A stretch of DNA of 13,237 nt from Firmicutes bacterium CAG:145 (GTDB lineage Bacteria; Bacillota; Clostridia; Peptostreptococcales; Anaerovoracaceae): the NCBI GenBank assembly GCA_000435715.1, contig FR882588.1:1-13237 (forward strand). The letters run 5' to 3'. The translations under genes were made by a program, and so were the position numbers. Below the pieces are notes generated by a model. That model was given only the letters and a program-made list of their open reading frames with translations, had not been told where the DNA came from and did no database searches. Below, piece after piece: positions 1-5,790 of this stretch (positions are counted from its first letter, which is position 1; each line of letters begins with the position of its first letter).

Positions 1-120
1 ACCGCCCCCCGATGCCGCCCTCCTCGCCCCCTCGCTCCATCTATCCTCCTCCCAAAAAAATCAGCAAAGCTATATACATAGCTCCGCCCGCTTTTCAAGA
101 AAACAAAAGCTCCCTGCTGC

Positions 121-174
121 CGCAAAAAAGAAACGGCGAGCCTCTGCTTGAAAAAAAGCAAGGGGCCCGCCGTT
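121..174 (-). terminator. Intrinsic terminator after the minus-strand XRE regulator
   Basis: Read on the minus strand, a long imperfect hairpin (arms about 158-174 and 131-150, closed by AAACGGCG/CGCCGTTT, with a T-rich loop) is followed by a T-rich run CTTTTTTGC. It begins about 22 bases after the stop codon of the regulator at 197-604 and most likely ends that transcript. Bases 1-120, to its left, are pyrimidine-rich on the plus strand and hold no gene I can support. Confidence 0.75.
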
Positions 175-196
175 TCCGTAATGGTACTTATTTGGT

Positions 197-604
197 TTAT
201 TCTTTTTTCAATCTGCTGTCCAAAGCGGCTTTGTTAGCCATAATCATCCTATCCCACTCCATGAGAGAGACAGAACGCTCGATCAACATGCCTTTTGCGA
301 AAGACGAGAGATTCTTGTAATTGGAGATAAGACCCATGAGTTCCTCGTCAAATATCTCACAGCTCTCCAGGTACCCGAGAAATTTGTAGTGATCACATTC
401 AAAGAATATATTCATATTCAAACCGAATTTTTTAGCGATAAGAAATAGGGTTTCAGCGTCGGGAACACGGTTCCCGAGTTCGTAACTTGCATAAGTAGAT
501 CTGCTTACGCCTACCATTTTGGCAAAGTCGGTCTGACTGATACATTTACTGGTTCTGAGTGTTCGAATGTTCTTTGCAATCAACATTTGTGTTTCTAACT
601 TCAT
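197..604 (-). CDS. XRE-family HTH transcriptional regulator, 135 aa
   Basis: This is a DNA-binding regulator of the Cro/C1 (HTH_3) type. The HTH lies at about residues 9-65: the recognition region reads SQTDFAKMVGVSRSTYASYE, followed by the usual LGNRVPDAETLFLIAKKFGL segment. The C-terminal half (about 70-135) is helical with no recognised ligand domain. I chose the ATG at 604 because the HTH starts just after it and a GAGGT ribosome binding site lies seven bases upstream; the reading frame stays open to 718, but that extension is AT-rich, lacks such a site and has no homology I recognise. It is divergent from a second XRE gene at 848, so the two may cross-regulate or autoregulate through the AT-rich spacer. 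The target genes are unknown. Confidence 0.85.
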   Translation of the reverse strand: MKLETQMLIAKNIRTLRTSKCISQTDFAKMVGVSRSTYASYELGNRVPDAETLFLIAKKFGLNMNIFFECDHYKFLGYLESCEIFDEELMGLISNYKNLSSFAKGMLIERSVSLMEWDRMIMANKAALDSRLKKE

Positions 605-847
605 TATATTACCTCGTGCTTTAAATTTTCCCCTATAGTTACTGCGAATAAAACCAAAATAATTAACCCTACATATAATAAGTGCAAAAAAGAGAGAAAA
701 AAGTTGCAATATTTTCAAAAAAATATAAAAATTTGTCTTTTAGCTTAGAAAGATCATCTGTAGGTTGATTCAACTATTAGTTTATTCACGATAACTTTAG
801 GAGTAAAGAACGAAAAAATGTTCAAACTATAATAAAGGAGAAAAGAA
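605..847. other. AT-rich divergent intergenic region between two XRE genes
   Basis: This spacer separates two divergent regulators and must hold both promoters. A perfect 11-base palindrome, GTTGATTCAAC, lies at 764-774, and a TATAAT at 828-833 sits so close to the ribosome binding site of the 848 gene that it is unlikely to be its -10. No sigma-A promoter with good spacing is evident on either strand. The palindrome is a candidate operator for one of the flanking regulators; this is inference. Confidence 0.4.
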
Positions 848-1228
848 ATGTCAAAAGAGAACAAAGAGACAAATCTTAGAACTCTGGACCAGAAGGAAAT
901 GGGTAGACGAGTAAGAAACAGAAGGGAAGCTAAGAATTTGAGCAGAGAGGAGCTGGCAGAATCGCTTGGTGTTTCGCCGCAGTTCGTAGCAGATATCGAA
1001 TACGGCAACAAAGGCGTATCAATAAAGAGATTATATCTGATGTGTCAGGTTTTAGATGTGACGGCCGATTATCTTCTGGCCGGAAATATTTATTCGAGGG
1101 ATGAAGACGAAGAAGCTATAAAGGTCTGCGAGGAGATCATGGGGCTTTTGCAAAAATGTGATGCAAAACAACTTCAGGGAATTCGCGAAATCGCAGAAAT
1201 TTATGCTGACGGCGTTAGAACCAAATAG
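848..1228 (+). CDS. XRE-family HTH transcriptional regulator, 126 aa
   Basis: This is a Cro/C1-type repressor-like protein. The HTH_3 domain spans about residues 17-77: MGRRVRNRREAKNLSREELA, then LGVSPQFVADIEYGNKGVSI and the LYLMCQVLDVTADYLL tail typical of the family in Firmicutes. The remaining 50 residues are acidic and helical and may support dimerisation. The start is supported by AAAGGAG at 834-840, seven bases before the ATG. It is transcribed away from the XRE gene at 197-604 and is closed by a strong terminator before the sigma-factor gene, so it is likely monocistronic. Nothing in the sequence identifies its regulon. Confidence 0.88.
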   Translation: MSKENKETNLRTLDQKEMGRRVRNRREAKNLSREELAESLGVSPQFVADIEYGNKGVSIKRLYLMCQVLDVTADYLLAGNIYSRDEDEEAIKVCEEIMGLLQKCDAKQLQGIREIAEIYADGVRTK

Positions 1229-1275
1229 ACAAAAAATCAAAAATAAGGCATAATTATTGATATGCGAGCGGTTTT

Positions 1276-1323
1276 TCGGCATTTCTGATGGAAGGACTTT
1301 CATTAAGAGTGCCGATTTTTTTT
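1276..1323 (+). terminator. Strong intrinsic terminator after the 848-1228 regulator
   Basis: An 18-base-pair stem (1276-1293 with 1298-1315, one mismatch and several G-U pairs) has the four-base loop GGAC and is followed by eight T residues at 1316-1323. It separates the regulator from the sigma-factor operon. Confidence 0.92.
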
Positions 1324-1332
1324 CGTGTTCGC

Positions 1333-1361
1333 TTGTCAATATTTGCATAAAAAGGGATAAT
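1333..1361 (+). promoter_or_regulatory. Sigma-A-type promoter for the ECF sigma/anti-sigma operon
   Basis: TTGTCA at 1333-1338 and GATAAT at 1356-1361 are separated by exactly 17 bases. The expected start is near 1368, giving a leader of about 29 bases before the ATG at 1397. No ECF-style AAC/CGT promoter is obvious here, so the operon may not be autoregulated from this site. Confidence 0.65.
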
Positions 1362-1396
1362 TTGGAAGAAATAAAAAGGAAAGGAATGGTGAAATT

Positions 1397-1939
1397 ATGA
1401 AAATAAAACCGAGAGAACTATTAGAAAAGGAGGCGAAGTTGCTTGAGCATTACAACGATGTCATTCATTATCTCAGAGCGTTCAACATTGACGAGAATCT
1501 CTTGGACGACGCAATTCAAGACACCTTTGTCGAAGCATTATCATCCCTCGATACTTTGAGGGACGAGACCAAGATGAAGTATTGGTTGATAAAGATCGCA
1601 AAGAGAGTCGGAAGCAAATATGTGACAAAATGCAAAAATGTTGCAATAAGGGAATGCTCTTTTGATGAATATGTGTTACAATCAAGGTGCAATATTGAAA
1701 CATTTTGTGACAAAGAATTCGATATATTCATCAGCGGTCTCGAAAGAGAAGATCTATACGAGTACATAAGCAGGCTTAGGCCAAATGAGCAGAAGGCGTT
1801 GCTGCTGTATTATGTCTACGGTCACAAGCTAAATGAGATAGCGGAAGTTTTAGGGGAGACTCCGTCTAATGTCAGGAGCTTGTCCAGAAGAGCAAAGCTG
1901 AAACTTAGGAAGATGTTTGAAGAAGGAGGCGACCTGTAA
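1397..1939 (+). CDS. ECF-type RNA polymerase sigma-70 factor, 180 aa
   Basis: This is an alternative sigma factor with only regions 2 and 4, the ECF layout, at a normal ECF length. Region 2 covers about residues 15-82 and includes LLDDAIQDTFVEALSSLDTL at the core-binding helix and KYWLIKIAKR at region 2.3/2.4. Region 4 covers about 121-172, with RLRPNEQKALLLYYVYGHKL, then the HTH segment NEIAEVLGETPSNVRSLSRR. A GGAAAGGA-type ribosome binding site precedes the ATG. Its stop codon overlaps the start of the next gene (TAATG), a typical arrangement for translational coupling to a cognate anti-sigma factor. The activating signal and regulon are not visible in the window. Confidence 0.9.
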   Translation: MKIKPRELLEKEAKLLEHYNDVIHYLRAFNIDENLLDDAIQDTFVEALSSLDTLRDETKMKYWLIKIAKRVGSKYVTKCKNVAIRECSFDEYVLQSRCNIETFCDKEFDIFISGLEREDLYEYISRLRPNEQKALLLYYVYGHKLNEIAEVLGETPSNVRSLSRRAKLKLRKMFEEGGDL

Positions 1940-2619
1940 TGAAAGAAAAGGATTTAAAAGAAACCATTGGTAAAAAACTGGAAGAGGCTTATCTGGCAAA
2001 GCCGATGGGACAAGCGCCTTCTGAAGAGACAGTGGCTAAGTGGATAGCTATAGCCGACCAGAGAAGAGCCGAAAGGCGCCGCCGCAAGAAAAAGATCATA
2101 TCATGCGCCGCCGCCTGTGCTCTGTGTGTCTGCATAGGAGTGACCTGTGTAGTGAAACCGCCTAATGCAGTTGCAGGAGGAAGCGGTGGAACAAAGGTTG
2201 AGACAGGGATGAGTTCGGTTAAGCATTACCTAACAACTGACAGTATTCCAAATAATGTGAAGGATAGTTTTATGTTGTTTTCTTCAATGGTACAAGGTTT
2301 CAACTTCTCAGAGGCTATATTTGAGACCAATGATAGCTTTGAGAAACTTTCAATACTATATGAAGACGTAGATGGAAAGGAAATTTTTATTGAAGAAATC
2401 AAAGGTACTGATGGGACAGTTTTGACACATGAAATTGATAGTGGTGCTATAGTGGAAAACTGGGGTAGTATTGAGGTATATATAAATTTATATAACAGAG
2501 GAGATAAAGAAACAGTATATGATTTTATGTATAATGATATTTTAATTACTATCAATGTGCCAAGAGAGATTGAAACCGAAGAGATCAAAAAAATAGTAGA
2601 AAGGGACGCTCAGCTATAG
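1939..2619 (+). CDS. Putative anti-sigma factor, single-pass membrane protein, 226 aa
   Basis: The assignment rests on position and topology. The gene overlaps the ECF sigma gene by one base and has its own AAGGAGG site at 1923-1929. Residues 1-50 are charged and predicted cytoplasmic, ending in a strongly basic run (QRRAERRRRKKK) that fits a positive-inside flank. Residues 53-72 (IISCAAACALCVCIGVTCVV) form one membrane segment. The remaining 150 residues would lie outside and carry a mixed alpha/beta domain resembling DUF4367-type sensor domains, a weak impression only. No zinc anti-sigma HxxxCxxC motif is seen. The base composition is much more AT-rich from about 2220 onward. The stop codon lies in the loop of the terminator hairpin. 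Confidence 0.7.
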   Translation: MKEKDLKETIGKKLEEAYLAKPMGQAPSEETVAKWIAIADQRRAERRRRKKKIISCAAACALCVCIGVTCVVKPPNAVAGGSGGTKVETGMSSVKHYLTTDSIPNNVKDSFMLFSSMVQGFNFSEAIFETNDSFEKLSILYEDVDGKEIFIEEIKGTDGTVLTHEIDSGAIVENWGSIEVYINLYNRGDKETVYDFMYNDILITINVPREIETEEIKKIVERDAQL

Positions 2620-2640
2620 GCTGAGTGTCCCCTTCCTACT
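2587..2640. terminator. Shared bidirectional terminator between convergent genes
   Basis: A 12-base-pair stem (GGGACGCTCAGC at 2603-2614 with GCTGAGTGTCCC at 2620-2631, one G-U pair) has a five-base loop containing the TAG stop of the 1939-2619 gene. On the minus strand it is followed by a T-rich run ending in seven Ts (2588-2602), so it is a good terminator for the small secreted protein; on the plus strand the tail is only weakly T-rich. Confidence 0.8.
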
Positions 2641-2652
2641 AAAGTTACTTTA

Positions 2653-3075
2653 TTAAAATGATCTAGAGTAGGTTACGGAAGTCGTAGGTGCACCATCTAT
2701 ATAGTCTTTACTTACGCATTGTATTCTATATGTAGCCCCACGCTCTAAATCATCGTAAGTTCTGCTAAATAAAAATGACCGTGCATCCCAACCATTATTG
2801 TAATATACATAATCATCATTGTTTGTATCGTTTACCCAAGAGCCGTTGGATAATTTCTGTAGATATACTACAACACTATACTGGTCAACCTTTTGGCTAA
2901 AGTGAACGTTTATATTTATAGATGCAGTAGTAGAACTAGTTCTATTTATTCCATAAGTGACACCGCTAGTATCATACGGTTGTATTCCGCTGTCCTCTGG
3001 GACTGCGAAAGCCACTGAAAGACAAGAAGTGACTAAGACCAATGCTGTTAAAACTGAGAGTAATTTTTTCTTCAT
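2653..3075 (-). CDS. Small secreted protein of unknown function, 140 aa
   Basis: An N-terminal signal peptide is clear: MKKK, a hydrophobic stretch at residues 5-22 and a likely cleavage after AFA at 24. VTSC at 15-18 loosely fits a lipobox, but the hydrophobic residues after Cys make signal peptidase I more likely. The mature part of about 115 residues is rich in Ser, Thr, Asn, Tyr and Asp, with alternating patterns (ASININVHFS, YSVVVYLQKL) that suggest one small beta-sandwich domain. No catalytic motif is seen. AAGGAGG at 3084-3090 lies eight bases before the ATG, a strong site. It converges on the ECF sigma/anti-sigma pair and shares its terminator. I do not recognise the family with certainty; small DUF proteins of this kind are frequent in Clostridia. 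Confidence 0.75.
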   Translation of the reverse strand: MKKKLLSVLTALVLVTSCLSVAFAVPEDSGIQPYDTSGVTYGINRTSSTTASININVHFSQKVDQYSVVVYLQKLSNGSWVNDTNNDDYVYYNNGWDARSFLFSRTYDDLERGATYRIQCVSKDYIDGAPTTSVTYSRSF

Positions 3076-3211
3076 AATTATGTCCTCCTTAAATGTGAAA
3101 TGCGATTATTTTCTCATGGAGAAAAACCAAAAAAGGAAATAAAAGTAAATTACTCACTGAGCCCGGATAGAAGTGTTCATAATAAAGAACAAAATAAATT
3201 TTTGAAAGGGG

Positions 3212-3239
3212 TTCCATTTTATTTTATTTGTGGTATAAT
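3212..3239 (+). promoter_or_regulatory. Extended -10 promoter of hbd
   Basis: TATAAT at 3234-3239 is preceded by TGG, giving the extended -10 motif TGnTATAAT. A weak -35 (TTCCAT, 3212-3217) lies 16 bases upstream; an alternative TTGAAA at 3202 is too far. The expected start is near 3246, just ahead of the Rex-like operator. Confidence 0.7.
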
Positions 3240-3251
3240 ATTCATGTAATA

Positions 3252-3269
3252 GAGTTAATTTTTTAACAA
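3252..3269. promoter_or_regulatory. Candidate Rex (redox-sensing repressor) operator
   Basis: GAGTTAA-TTTT-TTAACAA at this position matches the clostridial Rex consensus TTGTTAA-N4-TTAACAA in 12 of 14 fixed positions, with a perfect right half. It lies immediately downstream of the expected start of hbd, where a bound repressor would block transcription. Rex is known to control butyryl-CoA pathway genes in Clostridia. A second overlapping inverted repeat, TTTTAACA-N4-TGTTAAAA (3261-3280), adds a third half-site but has the opposite arm order. Confidence 0.5.
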
Positions 3270-3316
3270 AAATGTTAAAACCATTTTCTACTTTCATATG
3301 AGGAGGCAAAGTTTAA

Positions 3317-4165
3317 ATGAAAAAAATTGGTGTATTAGGTACCGGTACTATGGGAGCAGGAATCATACAGGTTCTTGCGCAGAATGGTTACGAAGTTGTA
3401 ATGAGAGCCAGAAGAGAATCTTCTGTGGAGAAAGGTCTTGCCACTGTTAAGAAGAACCTCGACAAGATGGTCGCCAAAGAGAGAATGACCGCTGAGGCGG
3501 CGGCAGAAGTCTTCGGCAGAATCACAGGCTCAACTGACATAAACATCATCGCTGACGCTGACTTGGTTATAGAAGCAGCTACAGAAGATATGGAAGCTAA
3601 GAAGGCTCTGTTCGCAGAATTAGACAAGCTCTGCAAACCTGAGACCATCATTGCTACAAATACTTCATCCCTTTCCATCACTGAGATCGCAGCCGCTACA
3701 GGCAGACCTGACAAGGTTATAGGAATGCATTTCTTTAACCCTGTTCCTGCAATGAAGCTTGTTGAGATCATCAAGGGATTGACTACATCAGAAGAAACTA
3801 AAGCCACTATCCTTGCTCTTACAGAAGCATTAGGAAAGACTCCTGTAGAAGTTGCAGAGGCTCCTGGCTTTGTTGTAAACAGAATCCTTATTCCGATGAT
3901 TAACGAAGGTATCGGTATCTTGGCTGACGGCGTTGCTGATGCCAAGGGTATCGACACGGCTATGAAACTGGGCGCCAACCACCCTATGGGACCTCTCGAA
4001 TTAGGAGATCTCATCGGACTCGACGTTTGTCTGGCTATAATGGAAACCCTCTACACAGAATACGGCGATCCTAAGTACAGACCTCACGTATTGCTGAGAA
4101 AGATGGTAAGAGCCGGCAAGCTCGGAAGAAAGACCGGAATAGGATTCTATGACTATGCGAGATAG
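3317..4165 (+). CDS. hbd: 3-hydroxybutyryl-CoA dehydrogenase, 282 aa
   Basis: This enzyme interconverts acetoacetyl-CoA and (S)-3-hydroxybutyryl-CoA in the cytoplasmic butyryl-CoA pathway. The N-terminal Rossmann domain has GTGTMGAGI at 8-16; the conserved core includes NTSSLSITEIA (115-125) and GMHFFNPVPAMKLVEII (136-152). The C-terminal domain has PGFVVNRILIPMINE and GANHPMGPLELGDLIGLD. The catalytic residues Ser117, His138 and Asn188 are present and the length is normal. AGGAGG at 3301-3306 supports the start. At the end of beta-strand 2, where NAD enzymes such as that of Clostridium acetobutylicum have Arg-Asp-Ile, this protein has Arg30-Ala31-Arg32-Arg33, suggesting preference for NADP(H). 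The gene stands alone with its own promoter and terminator; crt, bcd, etf and thl are not in the window. Confidence 0.96.
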   Translation: MKKIGVLGTGTMGAGIIQVLAQNGYEVVMRARRESSVEKGLATVKKNLDKMVAKERMTAEAAAEVFGRITGSTDINIIADADLVIEAATEDMEAKKALFAELDKLCKPETIIATNTSSLSITEIAAATGRPDKVIGMHFFNPVPAMKLVEIIKGLTTSEETKATILALTEALGKTPVEVAEAPGFVVNRILIPMINEGIGILADGVADAKGIDTAMKLGANHPMGPLELGDLIGLDVCLAIMETLYTEYGDPKYRPHVLLRKMVRAGKLGRKTGIGFYDYAR

Positions 4166-4208
4166 ATCGATCTTTAAAGATTGATTTATCTTAATAGATT
4201 AAACTCAT

Positions 4209-4254
4209 GCTGGCGGCCCTCGGATATTTAATATCCGGGGGTCGTTAGCTTTTT
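4209..4254 (+). terminator. Intrinsic terminator of hbd
   Basis: A 19-base-pair stem with four G-U pairs (4209-4227 with 4231-4249) closes on a three-base loop TTA and is followed directly by TTTTT. It lies 44 bases after the hbd stop codon. Confidence 0.92.
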
Positions 4255-4260
4255 GCGGAA

Positions 4261-4519
4261 GTTGTAGAATTTTTAATCGTGAGAAAAAATTACAGCATTT
4301 TTGAAAAAACGAAGGCGATATTGCTGCCCTAAAACCCGACATGCTGTATTTTTTTAAATTTCCGTAAAAATCTACAACAGGTTTGTCGAAAGAAGTTGTA
4401 GATTTTCTATTTATAAGAAAAAAATACAGCATTGGCTATAAAAGCGACCCAAAAGATAAGACATAAGAGGCATGATGTTGTAGAAATTCACTCTATCGTA
4501 AAAAAACTACAACATCATG
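4261..4519. repeat. Cluster of four related 38-39-nt hairpin units
   Basis: Three units have exactly 38 bases and share the frame GTTGTAGA...TACAGCAT: 4261-4298 (plus), 4341-4378 (minus) and 4395-4432 (plus). The ends pair as GTTGTA/TACAGC, with a T-run and an A-run inside, so each unit can fold as a hairpin, while the central dozen bases differ. A fourth unit, 4477-4515, starts with GTTGTAGA and ends with TACAACAT. The gaps between units are 42, 16 and 44 bases. No copy was found elsewhere in the window. They are not terminators, since no T-run follows the stems. Confidence 0.7.
4471..4519. repeat. Perfect 13-bp inverted repeat overlapping the fourth hairpin unit
   Basis: CATGATGTTGTAG at 4471-4483 is the exact reverse complement of CTACAACATCATG at 4507-4519, with 23 bases between. 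It contains the fourth repeat unit and makes the strongest hairpin of the cluster. No T-run follows on either strand, so it is not a terminator; it could be an operator, an RNA element or the terminal repeat of a very small element. Confidence 0.7.
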
Positions 4520-4601
4520 CAAATAAGAAGAACCGATTTATGCCTCCCGGCTCAGCCCGCAAACGCCCAGTCCCGCGCCCTACTCACCACTCCCCAAGTG
4601 A

Positions 4602-4682
4602 ATATTATGCACGGCCCTTCGCATAAAACAGCCAAACACTGCATAAAAATTAAAAAATATTCAAAAAAATCTATTTTTATGC
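4602..4682. promoter_or_regulatory. Candidate ArgR/AhrC operator (ARG-box-like cluster)
   Basis: TGCATAAAAATTAAA at 4640-4654 matches the Bacillus-type ARG box core TGAATAAAAATKCAA at 13 of 15 positions. TGAATATTATGCA at 4602-4614 is like a box shortened by one base. GCATAAAAAT at 4641-4650 is repeated in inverse at 4673-4682, abutting the -35 element. ArgR acts on arginine transport and metabolism genes, which fits the downstream ureohydrolase and amino acid-binding protein. AT-rich DNA produces such matches by chance, so this stays a candidate. Confidence 0.42.
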
Positions 4683-4711
4683 TTGACAAGACCAAAATTT
4701 AGCAGTAATAT
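4683..4711 (+). promoter_or_regulatory. Sigma-A promoter of the ureohydrolase/binding-protein operon
   Basis: A perfect TTGACA (4683-4688) and TAATAT (4706-4711) are separated by 17 bases. The expected start is near 4718, giving a leader of about 70 bases before the ATG at 4789. The -35 element touches the right arm of the GCATAAAAAT inverted repeat, so an activator or repressor bound there could act directly on polymerase. Confidence 0.8.
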
Positions 4712-4788
4712 AAGCATATCGCAAGACGGGCAAGCCGCCAAAAGCGATAGATAAATAGATAAGAGGATGACAGGAGAGTTTTAGAGTA

Positions 4789-5772
4789 ATGAGTATGAAG
4801 AATTATCCCTTCACCATTGAAAAAGAATCTATGAGAAATCCTTTCGTCGGTATTCCTTCTTTTATAATGGCTCCCATGTGCTTCGATCTTGAAGAACTGG
4901 ACGCGGATATAGCAGTCATAGGGATGCCCTACGATATGGGTACGTCGGTCAAGACCGGCGCCAGATTCGGCCCAAGAGGAGTCAGAGAAGCTTCGTCGCT
5001 CAACTGCTACGCCCATGAAGGCTGGTATGATCCCGTAAGAGACGAAACGTTTCTGGGCCGGCCGTGGAAGATCGTAGACTGCGGAGATATAGATGTTCTG
5101 CACACCGTATACGAGAGGAGCTTTAAAAACTGCGAGGCGGCCATAAGAAAGATATTGCAAAAGGGAGCGATACCTTTCACTATCGGAGGAGATCACGCCA
5201 TAACCACTCCGATACTCAGAGGATTCGACTGCTTTGAAGACCTGTGCGTGATTCAGTTTGACGCCCATCTGGACTTCACATATAAGCCCTTTGGCATAGA
5301 AGAAGGCCCGGGGAGCCCGATGCGAAGAGCCAGTGAGATGGCTCACATAGGAAAGATGATGCAGATAGGCATAAGAGGTATCGGAAGTTCCCAGTATTCG
5401 GATTTTCAGGACGCTAAGGCCAACGGCAATACCATAGTCACTTCGAGAGAAGTCAGACAAAAGGGCATAGCCCACGTGATTTCAAAGATACCCCAGGCAA
5501 AAAACTATTATATAACTTTCGATATAGACGGTCTGGACCCATCCATCGCCATCGGCACAGGATCGCCGGCCCCTATGGGGCTGCTCTACGAAGAGGCCAG
5601 CCAGATAATAGAGGCCGTTACGAAAAAAGGCGATGTGGTAGGCATGGATATGGTAGAAGTATCGCCGCCTAACGATAATAACGGAATAACTTGTATGTAT
5701 GCGGCGCAGCTGATGCTGGATGCCATGTCATTTATAACTAAAGCAAAAGAGAACAAAATAAAAAAGATATAA
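4789..5772 (+). CDS. speB: Agmatinase-family ureohydrolase, 327 aa
   Basis: This belongs to the arginase/agmatinase superfamily, binuclear metal enzymes that hydrolyse guanidino compounds; agmatinase makes putrescine and urea from agmatine. The agmatinase signature GMPYDMGTSVKTGARFGPRG is at 45-64. All six expected metal ligands are present: His136 (GGDH), Asp158, His160 and Asp162 (DAHLD), Asp245 and Asp247 (DIDGLD); Glu290 in DMVEVSPP is also kept. Two positions are odd: the motif normally HG(T/S)P reads PGSP (Pro174), so the usual active-site His is missing, and GTGSPAPMGL replaces the common PxPGGL. The substrate may therefore differ, and the symbol is meant at family level. AGGAG lies 12 bases before the ATG. 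An amino acid-binding lipoprotein gene follows after 18 bases. Confidence 0.85.
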   Translation: MSMKNYPFTIEKESMRNPFVGIPSFIMAPMCFDLEELDADIAVIGMPYDMGTSVKTGARFGPRGVREASSLNCYAHEGWYDPVRDETFLGRPWKIVDCGDIDVLHTVYERSFKNCEAAIRKILQKGAIPFTIGGDHAITTPILRGFDCFEDLCVIQFDAHLDFTYKPFGIEEGPGSPMRRASEMAHIGKMMQIGIRGIGSSQYSDFQDAKANGNTIVTSREVRQKGIAHVISKIPQAKNYYITFDIDGLDPSIAIGTGSPAPMGLLYEEASQIIEAVTKKGDVVGMDMVEVSPPNDNNGITCMYAAQLMLDAMSFITKAKENKIKKI

Positions 5773-5790
5773 ATTCAGGAGGACATAAAA

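Larger units (their letters stand above)
4166..4788. other. Long intergenic region with terminator, hairpin repeats and regulatory sites
   Basis: No credible gene lies in these 623 bases; the short open frames lack ribosome binding sites and recognisable sequence. In order, it holds a 20-base palindrome right after the hbd stop (4166-4185), the hbd terminator (4209-4254), four related hairpin units (4261-4519), a short C-rich stretch (about 4541-4600) unlike its AT-rich surroundings, ARG-box-like sites (4602-4682), a consensus promoter (4683-4711) and a leader with a small hairpin closed by TATCGC/GCGATA before the ureohydrolase gene. Confidence 0.75.

Noticed and set aside
68..83. Hairpin AGCTAT-N4-ATAGCT near the left edge, with a T-run downstream on the minus strand
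   Set aside because: The stem is short and AU-rich and the T-run starts about seven bases later; it is downstream of a better terminator, so I do not call a second one.
197..718. Longer 173-residue reading of the minus-strand regulator
   Set aside because: The extra 38 residues come from AT-rich promoter-like DNA; the start at 604 has a ribosome binding site and directly precedes the HTH.
828..833. TATAAT just before the 848 regulator as its -10 box
   Set aside because: It abuts the ribosome binding site, would put the start at or near the ATG, and has no -35 at suitable spacing.
3261..3280. Inverted repeat TTTTAACA-N4-TGTTAAAA as a Rex site by itself
   Set aside because: Its arm order is reversed relative to the Rex consensus; the overlapping site at 3252-3269 has the right order and spacing.
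4341..4515. GTTGTAGAT segments resembling the 3' end of a Cas12a-type CRISPR direct repeat
   Set aside because: The upstream TCTAC half of that repeat is missing, the units alternate in orientation, the gaps (42, 16, 44) are unequal and no cas gene is present. It is not a CRISPR array.
4432..4702. Short plus-strand open frames in the hbd-ureohydrolase spacer
   Set aside because: They run across the hairpin repeats and the promoter, lack ribosome binding sites and show no recognisable protein sequence.
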